Source of the DNA: Macropodus opercularis
Taxonomy: Eukaryota; Chordata; Actinopteri; Anabantiformes; Osphronemidae
Length of the DNA: 64,000 bases
Assembly (NCBI GenBank): GCA_030770545.1
Contig: CM061094.1
Location: forward strand, 1,101,501-1,165,500
Reading direction: 5' to 3'
Part shown: positions 38,201 to 50,200 of the stretch, in pieces
Numbering within the stretch: the stretch's first letter is position 1
Layout of the letters: each line of letters opens with the position of its first letter
Program-made: the position numbers and the translations under genes
The notes under the pieces: generated by a model
Told to the model about the DNA's origin: nothing
The model's input: only the letters and a program-made list of their open reading frames with translations
The model's database searches: none

Positions 38201-41200
38201 CTGAAAGTGTGAAAGGACAACTTGCAAATATGCTAACCTTGAACCTCTAAAAATTAAATACACAAAAAGTGTGTAAAGATTCTGAACTGATACAGTGTTT
38301 AAAAGCACACTCTGTTCTTTCTTGACTAAGTTGTAATAGGTTTACCAGTTATCTACAGTTCTACTGTTTCAATCTCCTTCCACATAGTGTAGATTTTCTC
38401 CCCAGTTCCAGGCCCACGACATTTTGGAGATGCCCATAATCTGGCTGCTGAGTTGGCTAAACCACTTTCCTGTACAACTCAGACAGTCTGAGGCGCGGAA
38501 GGTATCACTGCTCAAGGGAGACTCGAGTCCTACAGCAAGAAGGCTGTGGGCTGAATGCTTTTCCAGCTGAGCCCTATAAGGACCTCTGGACCACGCAGGA
38601 AAACACTGTTACAAAGGAACAGTTGAAGTAAAAAAACGAGGCATATTGTTCCGTGTCTCTCCATCAGCTGCACAGGACTTGGATGAATAAAGGGAAAGGA
38701 CATACCTCTATCTTGTCTGTTTTTGCATCTCCCCAGTACAGCTTTCCAGCACTGTAATCTATTGCCAGTCCATTAGGCCACCCCAGAGAGCTGTTGAGTA
38801 AAACCATCCGGTCTGTTCCATCCAGGTTGGCTCGCTCGATCTTAGGATGATCGCCCCAATCGGTCCAGTACATGTAGCTAGGAGAGAACAAGTTGAGAGC
38901 TTAACTCCAGTCAGATAAAATATATACTACGTGTTGTACTTGAGCTTCGCTTCATTTTGTCCCTGGAGATGTGGGGATGGGGGCAATCCTCTCCCAGAGG
39001 GGCAGAGAAGAACTACGGCATAGAGGCAGACCTCCAAAAAGACACGAGTGGTCCAGGTCAAGGTTGGCTTTATCAACGTGCATGTGAAGAGGGAGATGAT
39101 TATGACCATCGTGACCTTTAAAAAACGGGGAAGCTTGTACCCTTGCGAACATAGTCCAGATCTAATTCCTGTAGAAGATTTGTGGACATAGCTGAAATGG
39201 TGTGTGCCAGCAAGGTGTCCCACAAACCTGCCTCAGTTACACATACATAGTACTGTAGTTCTGCTTTTTACTGAATGAATGAATTATTTTAGCTGTTAAA
39301 GGCTCTAGGATAGAATGTGCATTTCCATATACCTACAGCTTCCATTGTTATGACTATTAAGCTGTCAACTCTAACGGACACAGATCAGATACTGCAGAAA
39401 TATATGTATCTGTATTAACATCAATATCTTGTTTAAAAATAAATAGCTCCTACCCACTGACGGGATCCAAAACGATGGCCCTGGGTTCATCCAGGTTTGC
39501 AGAAATCAAAATTTTCCGAGAGGTTCCATTCAGCCTGGTGACCTGGAAAACCACCCAATTCAGTAAAACGCATTATATTAGCAGTACAGTGATACCATTT
39601 TTATATAAAAGTGGCTAAAGTAAATGATCATAAACGGGTTTCTGAGGCAAATGGAACTGTGATAAAGTTTCAGATGTACCTCAATCCGGTCAGTGCCAGT
39701 ATCGGTCCAGTAGAGGTTTCTGGCCACCCAGTCCACAGCAATGCCATCTGGATGGCTGATCTCCGTGGTAACCAGCACCGTGGCGTTGCTGCCATCAATG
39801 TGGGAACGTCGTATGGCCCGAATCTCATCATCTGTCCAATACACGTAACCTTCGACTGGGTCGTAGTCTATAGCTATGGCATGGCGAATATCATCCACCT
39901 GCAGGACGACGGGAAAAACAATTATTACATGTGGGTTTAATGCAATAATACATCATTTATTATGTTCTTATTGCGTGTGGCTACCTGTAGAACTACATCA
40001 GTAAAGTCTGGCAGGTCCAGGGAGATTCTACGCAGATCAGTCCGCCGAGCCAGCAGCAAAACCTGCTCTGCCCCTGAACATACCAGAAAACGTTTGACAT
40101 TTAATCACTAATTCATGTTGATATAAACAGCACTAAAATGAAATCTTGTCTCACAATGACAATTTTTATCATAATGTCATTAACAATGAGTCCATTTAAA
40201 TATGAATATTCAGCAAACCCAATGATTAAATCAGAGCTAAAACATTGTTGTCTCATAGCATTTTTACAGTCGTACAGCAGAGTGTAAGCAAGAACACATA
40301 GAGTACAGTCTATGTAGATATACACTATGTTGCCAAAAGTATTCGCTCCACCATCCAAATAATGGGAATCAGTGCACAAAGGTCCATAAAGACATGGATG
40401 ACCTTGACTGGCCTGCACAGAGTCCTGACCTCAACCCCATAGATCACCTTTGGATGAATTAGAGCAGAGACCAGAGCCAGGCCTCAACATCAGTGTGTGA
40501 CCTCACAGATGCGCTTCTGGAAGAACGGTCAACAATTCCCACAAACACACTAAACCTTGTAACAGCCTTCCCAGAAGAGCTGAAGCTGTTCTAGCTGCAA
40601 AGGGTGGAGCGACGCCACATTGAACCCTACGGGTCAGGAATGAGACGTCACCAAGTTCATATGGAGTCAGGGCAGCTCAGCCAATGCTTTGGCAACATAG
40701 TGTATCGTGTTCTGCAGGTAGGTCCATAAAATAACTTGACAACAGCCTTTAACAACCTCTGTTGATCATTTTCTCTGTTTTCTTAAAAAGGTTCTGATGT
40801 GTCTCAGTTTCTGCCCTTTCCTGTGTATAAAAGCTTCCAGCTCACATCAATGCTACCCCTGGCCCTGATAATCATCAGGATTCTGGGAACTGAGAAGGCC
40901 TGACAGGCCACGCAAGTTTATTTGGAGAATCCCAAAGACTGCAGTGAGCACATGTAGGTAGTATTTTATGTTGTTGTACTCTGCTCCCAGATAACAAACG
41001 CCCTTTAATTTGCTTCAAGCAAAACAAACTAGAAGTACACACACACACCAGACTGGCACAGTATTGATGTTTTCATTTAACAGAGGCTAAGTGATTGGTT
41101 GGCATCCTTCATTCAGATGTAATACATTAATTCATAGCAGCCTAGCAAACGGCCATCAGCTGAGACTGTGTTTTGTTTTTGCAAACTGAGCCTATTGTTT

Positions 41201-44200
41201 TGGAGGCATGACAATCAGCACAGCGGCTGATCGGTGTCCCATTCAGTCAGCAGAGAGGTTATTTCTTTACTTTTCCAAACCCACAGATTCAGCTGACACT
41301 CATATTTGGAAAAAGCAAACACTGTCTGAGCTGTAATCCTCCATGACACCACCAGTTAGTCCTGACACAGGGAAGCAGGCGGTCCTTTGCAGTGTTTGTG
41401 CTTTTACATATATGACACACAAGTCACAGTCATGCACACACTAACCCTAACACAGAAAGGCCCCCGGTCGCCTCCGGGAATCGAACCCGAGACCTTCTAG
41501 CTGTGAGGCAACAGGACCCTAACCACCAAAAATTAAAATTTTATTCTAAACACCCTTATAAACATTGTTTTATCCCAGTATTTCCAGTGAATAGACAGCG
41601 TGGCGGTGGTGGAGGGATTCTCTCGTCAGACAAAGGGATACGACAGCAATTCCTCACATCCACGTCGCCTCACATGAAAAATCACGTAAAATTTGCATTC
41701 GCATTTGATGAACGTCCGTCTTCGTCGACTGAACTGGTCTAAAGCGCAGAAACACATAAAAACACCAGAAACAGACGAGTGGAGACGTCTGGAGCTGTTT
41801 TTGGGACTTTTACTTCTGGACATGTGTGAAAAAGGCAGAGGATGCGTTAACACCGCACCACCAGCTCATTTGCCGTTTGTACTTTAACTTGTATTGTATT
41901 CATCACAACATGTGTTGCTGACCTCTAAAAATAAAACTGAGGTCAGGAGCAGACAAACAGAATTCAAAGCATTATGGCCACGATTGGCCGTGTTGATTTA
42001 ACTTGCAGTCATACTGATATAAACACAATCCATACCTGGTTTGCATGTTTTTCCATTTTCCTTAAGCTGGACTCCTGTGGGACATGCACAGCTGTAGAAA
42101 GGCTGGACTGGTGAAAGTAGGCAGAGATGACTGCAGCCTCCGTTATTATCACTGCAGGGAGTCTGAACTGCAATGGCAAGAAGGAGAGAGAACAAAGAGC
42201 AGGGAGTTCATTTCATTTTAGTGTGGGGACTGTGAGACTTTATTGTGGCACAAAGTGGCCTATTATATGTGTAACATAATGAATTTAAAATACTTGAATA
42301 ATAGAGTAATTAAAGGAACATTATCTGATTTCTGAGGGTTTCTTGAACCACAACAGTCAGTTTAGCTGCGCCCTCGCTCCTCACACCTTCCGTCCCGTTT
42401 CTGCAGCTACGTCATTCAACTCATGTACTTTATGTATCTTCCTCTTTTTGCACAGGTGTCAGCAGCCACTGAGAAAGTTGTGTAAATCATGACCTCAAGC
42501 TTGACACCAGAGTAATGACGCCACAAGTGTGCTTGCTGTTTTTAATGGTCTCCACCTTAAAAAGGCCCAAATAAAGTCAGACTCAGTTCAGTTCCTACAA
42601 TGAGCCTTTACGTGGCCTCCAGCTCTATTTATACCCTCCACCTGGGGGCAGGTGGGGCTTGTGCACTGGCTGCTGAGGAATAAAAGCAGGAAGGATGAGA
42701 GTAACACACACACACAAACACAACACACACACGAAACAGACGAGAACAGCTGACAAAAATGACATCTAGTCCAAGTTTCAATTATTGGTTATTGTAGTTA
42801 CACACAAGCCAAATATTCCCCTTACTGTGAGGCTGTCGATAGGACTCCAGAACCTGAATGTCCATAGGAGAGTAAATGCCGCTCAGGACCTCTCTGGCCT
42901 TGTCTCCACTGTGTTTGTTACAGGCGTGGATGGAGCGTGTCTGCCAGTCGGTCCAGTACAAGGTCTCTTCAGACAGTGTTAGTGCAAACGGGTGAGTGAG
43001 GGTGCCCTCCACCACCGCTTCACTGCATGACAAAACGAAGCTTCTTTAATCACACAGAACAGATATGATGCTTTTGTTGGACAATAGTGTTGCAAAATAC
43101 CAGAACGTTCAAACTGAGACATCCAAACAACAGGTTTAAGAAGAAAGCGACTGCTTTGAGATGAACACTGAAACCTTCCTTTCCTTCTGTTCTGTGCAGC
43201 ATTATTTACAATTTAGTTTGATCAGAACCTGAATCTTATTACCTTTAATCCTTTACATTACACAAGTATATGCCTTTCCACATCATCTTACCCGAACAAG
43301 GAATTTATTAAATGGGTATAATTTCACCATTAGCCCTATTTAAATGTAAGATATCGGTAAAAATTCTAACGTATTCCATACTGTAGGTTAAATCCCAGCT
43401 TGGTCAAATGGGCACCTGACACCCTTCTCACTCCCTGCTTAGTGTGTGAAGGAATCGCAGTTAGCATTTTTGTCATTGGGACTCTGGTGATAGTGACCGA
43501 ATGGCCATGAAATGGGCAGAACATTTATTTTATTGACTGTACATTGTACTGGACTTTGTGCCACTAGTGCTGTTAAAACAATATTGTGTTACAGGAATGC
43601 TGGAGCTCGTGCAGAAGTCTGTTTACATGCACTCAAGAAACCAGGTTACAGTCGGCTTTCTTGGGAACATTATTATGCAAATATATAAACTGGAAACCTG
43701 CTTTTACGTAATTGAGGCGGGAGGTTGGAGAACTCGCAAAACAAAAAATACATCAGGAAGTGATGTTGCACGTCTGCACAGTTACAATCTGTGAACCATG
43801 TCTCCAAAATAACCCTGAGGCAGAGGGGATGTAAACACAGACTTCCAGTAGCAGCTTGTTACTTAACAGGTTACATGAGTAACCTGGTTTCACGTAAACG
43901 CGCTGGTTGTGCAGCCTGTTTATGTGAGCACGTGCATGTCGAGAGCACGGTTGAGTGGGAGAAAAAAGAACAAGTGGACACAGGTGGACACAACTGAACG
44001 GAGCGTGTCTGAGCTGGTGGCGCTGATCAAGGTTCGAAACAACACACAGCACGCGAAGAGATGAGCTCACTAACAAAGGCCTGTGCTAAAAAAAGCTGAA
44101 CAGCACAGTCACGGTGATCGGCGTGTGTTGCAGCTATGTGCGGTTACGTTGAAGGAAAGTGCAACCACACGACAACACAGAACCGCAGAAATTCCCGAAG

Positions 44201-47200
44201 TCGCCATTTTCACTGTCCAGTTCCTGACAGTGACATGCAGATGCTGTTCACTTCCAGAAATAAGTAGAATCTGTTGCAATTTTTAAATCATAAGACTTCC
44301 CATATTGTTGCTTTCTTACGAACAGCTTTCAGCACTGCAGGCGGTTTTCCCTCCTAGGAAAATGAACTTTATCCACATCGCATTCTTGATTTGAGCACTT
44401 GTCATGTTTATCAACTGTGTTTAAATGGTCTGAAAAGGATTCTGCCTTTAAATGAGAAGAACAGACTGAGCGGTGAGAGACGTAGAAGTGTGTGTTTTGA
44501 CTGGGGCTTCGATAGCAGAGCTCTGTTTGTGTTGGACAACTCTCTTTCCAGCTATATTTTTCTTTCGCTGAGCTGATATTTTTCTCTTCCTCTCCTCTCA
44601 TGTAACAGTAAGATATGTGCGAGGAATGTAGTTGCTAGAATATATAGTTGCTGTATTTTTACCCGAATAGAAGAGAATTTAAGATAGAATATGCTACAGA
44701 CATTTAGCGTTTAGGCAACAGCTGAGCATCTAACACTATGCAATAAGCTTATTATACAGGATGCAACTAGTAAGTCATCACAGGTACGGTGGTGTCTTCA
44801 AATACCATTTACACCCTTCACGTACCGTCCTGATCCGTCCAGGTTAGCTCGGTGAATGAAGCTGAGTTTGGCATCTGCCCAGTACAGCTTCTGTTCTGCA
44901 AGGTCTATCGTAAGACCGTTGGGCCAGTATATGTTCTCGTTCACTATCACCTTCCTGTTAAAAACCCAGGGACAAAAACTGTTCAGTTCAGTAGCACCCA
45001 ACAACATAAAACTCTATGTGTATAACTTCACAGAAAATTCAACAAATTAGTATTTGAACTCACAACAGGAGCTACATCTAACTACAACACGGTGTCTGCC
45101 GACCTACAAACAGCGACGTTACGCTACCTGTTGCTGCCATCCATGCCAGCGCGCTCTATCCTAGGCTCCTCTCCCCAGTCTGTCCAGTACATGTAGCTGT
45201 AAAACACAGAGAAAGGGTCTTTCTCACCCTGTTCAAAAATCCCACTTTTACTTAACTTACTCTTCTACAACCCCAATTGTATTTCATTACAGACAGTGTA
45301 AAACTGTCTTACAGCAAGCATGTGTTTACTACGGGTGTGTTTCGTTACCGCTGAGAGGGGCTGAGCGCGATCGCCCTGGGCTGGTCCAAGTCCATCCAAA
45401 ACAGGACCTTCCTGCAGGTGCCATCTAGGTTGGCCACTTCAATGCGATTGGTCTCCGAGTCTGTCCAGTAAAGCTTTCTACCCAACCAGTCACAGGCCAG
45501 CCCGTCGGGACTGTCCAGCCCTGACACTACCACCGTCTGGCCGGTTCCCAAAGCTTCTTTGAGGGCTGCAACCACAAAACATGCACAAAGCGAAAGGTTG
45601 ACATGATAAAAATGTTGAAACTGCATAACACATTTGCGACATGAGCATGCAGCCTTACAGTTGGAGGACTGGTTCCAATAGGTTTGTTTGATGGCCTCCT
45701 CACTGACGTCCGTCCAAAATATCAGGCCCTCGGCATACAGAAAGTCCACTGCTGCAGCATCCTCCAGGTCACTGACAACAACGGTGGACTCGCTGCGCAC
45801 ACCTTCTGCATCTACTAATCGCACATCCCGCCGGTTGGCGAAGAGGAGGAGCGGTGAGCCTGGAACACATTCAGTGCATGACCGTTAAAACTTTCAAGGG
45901 CATACGTGAGGTATACGTGATTCACGGCTTAAGGTGAATCTGCTCAGCTGTTGAACTCTACCTCATTGTGTTTTTCTTGAGGATATTTCTTTTATGCCAT
46001 TTATGAGAGTGAGAGTCCATTTTCGACTCACTCACATGGCACATGCTATTATTCATTTAGGCTGAGATAAAGGTAGTGGAGCTCAGCTGTCAAAGAACAC
46101 TGGTCACACGTCAACCCAAACTCCTGCTGCATTTGAGACTGCACGGCCACACCTACATCCCTCACGAGTCACCTAGTTAGCTTTATGTTAAAGCAGGTCA
46201 CACCTGTGCACAGCTAGGTATCTGTGACACACCTGACGTGTTGTATACACACTGTCGGCCAATGTGTACAACGTAAAACTGTAGCAGAGGCACATTGTTA
46301 AATCCAGGAACCTGGCATGACACGAAAAATTCAAATTTCTTGTGTGAATGAACAAGTTGCATTAAGTGTTCTGTTGTTCGAATTTCATCAATAAGACCGA
46401 TGAAGGAAACACAAAGTTTGAGACGGGAAGTTGGATGAATGTTCTCTCTTCTTCATGGGTATTTATACACGGACATTCATACATCAGCAGAAAAAGAGGG
46501 AACTCTATAGGTCGTTGACCTAAAACTGCACCTCCTCATTCTAGGAAGATTGCAGTTTAACACTCTGAACTATACATAACCTTCCCATACAAAGCATAGG
46601 AAAAGGGAAACGTCTGTCACAAGATAGTTTTCACGGTGTTGCATTTAGCAGAAATGACACTTCTCACTGCATACAGCACGTCCAGCAAACGTGATAAACA
46701 AGTCACAGTGATGTTCCACTGATGGTAACACAATAAATGTCCATCACATGTTCAATGACTAGACTAGTATGTCAGTGAAGTATGTGCTTGTCAGAATCCA
46801 GTTTCTCTGTGTCTCTGTGTGAGTGTGCGGTGACTCAGAGACGGTGTCCGCCTACTGTTGGACGCAGTAGCCATCACATCAGCTGCCACAGTGCCTCTGG
46901 GGAAGCCTGTGGTTTTGTCCTGGCAGGGGGTCAGAGCTGTTTCACTGTGGTTTGGCACAAGCCAAAGCATTAAGACACGCTGCCTCTGTCAGAGTATGTC
47001 CCTATTATACAGACCGCTGCAAGAACAACATATTTTGTGACTGACTGAGCTGGAACACTCTTGATTTATCAACCGTTGCTTCTCATTAAAATACACTATT
47101 TGGATCAGTTAGTTAATACGTTGGTTAGTTAATTAGACGTAAATGCTGAGACGGAAACAAGGAACTTTTTCGTGCAGATGTGTGCAGGGTTTTTAAAAGC

Positions 47201-50200
47201 AACCTACAGGTGTCTTAGAAACGTAACGACGTCACACTGGGCTGACCCAGGCGCTCGTAACATAAGCCTCCAGTCAGTGTTGTAGATCTCATTCCCATGT
47301 ATTCCCTGCACATTATAAAACATTGCATTTCCTAGTCTGTCCTGTCAAATTCAACATTGATGAACACATCCAACACATCTCACCATCTGATAAGATTTAG
47401 CCGCAGAAGTAAACATTACACGCCCACCAACTTTTAAACGCCGCAGTTTGCCACGAGACAGTTGGGAAGATGTCGGCACAGCCACAGGAGGGACTCCACA
47501 GGAGATTCAAGTTCACATCCAGCCTAACCCTGACCGTATTTACGTAAGGCCTTAACCCAAGCTAGTCGGACTAATTACGCTGAAATTCAAACAAAAGCCT
47601 GTATGAAAGCACAGCGCTGGGGCTATACTTTACACCCTGTAAAATCTTTTCTGAATAAATTACATATTAGCAGTCAGTAGGTCACAATGTGAGCAAGCAA
47701 ATGTCAGATACATTTTAAATGTTTGTAAAGACATTCTACTAACTCAGTAACTAAAACTCCTGAATGCAAGTCACCAGTAACAGCTGTGCACACTCTCATC
47801 AGCCGGTACGCTAGTAAATACACTGAGAGCAGCCTGTTATAGCCAACGGGTTGCTCAGCGTTTTACCTGGCTGCTCATACGTGTATATCTTACCTCGCAG
47901 CTGTTAAACCTCCCCAAGCGTTCTTTGTTAAAACGAGGAACATAGCATGAATTCACCGCTTGGGGGTGGGGGCTGCAGCGTTATGTTACGTGAGATGCAT
48001 TTGAATTCATCTGAATAAATTACTTGTCAATCCAAAGTTTGTCCAAATGTGATTTCTGAAACAAAGACACAGGCCTAACACCTACCACCTTAAACGATTT
48101 ACCTATATTTCGTTGAGAGTTTCATATGAACTCCACTGTGTTTCTTATGGATTGACATGGATGGAAGGACACAGAACGCAGTAAAGGTCAAGGAGACAAA
48201 ATTAGAGGACGCATGCAAAGCTAGTGCATTTATTGTAGACCTGAACTAGCCTAAGTCCAGAGCTAATTCAAAGCTTCACCTTCTCAGCAGAAAGCAATAA
48301 ATGCAGAATGGACCTAACACGCGGTGATTAATGTCAGCATTTCATGTAAACATGTAACCTGATACCGAATACTGATACAGAAGAAAATGACTAAATGCTT
48401 ATGGATGTTGTACAAGATGAAGATGAGAATGAAAACAGAAAACCACCTTATTTAGTTATTAATATCAATATCAACATATGCTGCTGACTGCCAGCAGCTA
48501 GAGTTTGGACATGAGTCCAGGGCATGAGTCACACAACTCCTTTGGGCTGACTTTCAAGGTACGACCAGAACTTTGCATGAGCACGACAGAAAAATTGGAC
48601 ACATGGATGAATTTTTTAAATTTCAATTCCAATTCTGATTCTGCAGGTTCTGGTTCTTATGAGTCCTTGTTTCGATTCCAAAACAAACCGTCTAAAGGAG
48701 CTGAAATAACAAAAAATATTCTTTCCTATTCTAACTCAAGTGGCTGCTAAAGCTGCAGCAGTAACACTGGGTGGTAGACCGCTAACATTACATAAGACTG
48801 TTCCTGATATTTTTGTTGTGAAGCATATGGTTGTCATAAAACAGAATGGAAATACTGTTTTCGACAATTAATAATAAAAGCAGAGGCCCATGAATAATAA
48901 CGATACTAATGCTAAGAAATTAAACATTCCCCCCACCAGCCGATACGCCCAACTTGGAATCGTACGTGAAAGGACTTTTCCATTGTTTGGAGTTTGCACG
49001 GTCTCCGGCATGGGTTCTCCTCTTCGACTCCGGCTTCATGCCACAGTCCAAAAACGTGCAGACTCGCAGGTGTGGAGTGTGACTGGTGGTCTGTCTGTAT
49101 TTGTGCTACCGTCACGCTTGTCCTCCACTTTGCCTAATGTTTGCTAAACGACTGCGATGAGACAGCTGAGCGAGGATGCGGCCCTTTCGGCACAGGCGGT
49201 TTTCCCTCGGCCTAATAAACAGGTGCGTCACAGTCCGTCCTGCTCTGCTGGCTGTGTCTGTGAGGCGCTACTGCCGCTGCTTGAGGACACCCAAGCTCAA
49301 AGGCCGTTTCTGTGCTGCATTAATGTTTGTGCAGCTAACATTAAGCTGAATATCTTGTTGTTATTTTGTGGGCCGGCCACTCACACACCTGCACGTCGCT
49401 GAGCTGCAGGAGCAGGGTACTTAGGGGTTAATGCTTCACTTCAGTGTCATCAGTATCATAAGTCATCTTTTGGCCAGGCCTCCCACCTTCAAGAAACTTT
49501 TAAATGTCGATTGTTGTTTTTCATTCAAGTCAGTGAGCTAATGCATTATGTAAATAGTGTCCTCACAGGGACAGAGAGAAACGTGAATCTGTGTTTATGT
49601 GCTAGCGGAGCCTAAAAAGCTTTTCTGCCTCCCCCCATCTCCTCCTCTTCTCCCTTCCCTTTTTTTCTCTGCTGGGTTTCTTTTTCTTAACCTTCCTTCT
49701 CATTTCTACTCTCTCCATGAGGCTTGTATGAAATCCAAACAGAACAGAACCTCCTCAAGTTTCACACAAGTAACACACAGGAAAACATATCAATCACTTG
49801 CTTGCATTCCTCTTGAACACTGTCACCCTCTCTCTTCCTTACGTTCAGATCCGAACGCCTTCCCTTTGCCTGCTGCCAGGATTTAACTCATATTCTGATG
49901 GAACTTGATTTACATTAGACACATTAGCCAGTGAACATCTCATTTATTTCACCCCAAAAATATACATTTTTAAAACGGATGTAGCTAAACCTTAGAGTGT
50001 GTATTCAGAGTAAGATCATTGTTTATTGATCCCACAGTGGGGACATTTAATTATTACAACAGCTGCTTGTATGTGTTTTTCTTTTATGACTTGTGCGCAG
50101 CAAACGTATACTATACACGTTCATCTACTGGGTAAAGACAACACACACACACGTCTATGTACGTATGTGTCGTTGTTTCTTTAGGAATGAACGCGTACAC

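Larger units (their letters stand above)
30904..38705 (-). other. lrp5: lrp5 7.8-kb intron, repeat-rich
   Basis: The largest lrp5 intron. It contains a SINE-like piece (30975-31060), a perfect hairpin (33580-33613), a LINE tail fragment (34060-34510), two CA/GT microsatellite blocks, and a decayed Tc1 transposon (36669-37310). No coding exon of another gene was recognised; the open frame at 37449-37919 has no family resemblance. Confidence 0.7.

Noticed and set aside
41430..41525. Possible functional tRNA gene
   Set aside because: The B-box is perfect but no acceptor stem or anticodon arm can be drawn; it is better explained as a SINE-like remnant.
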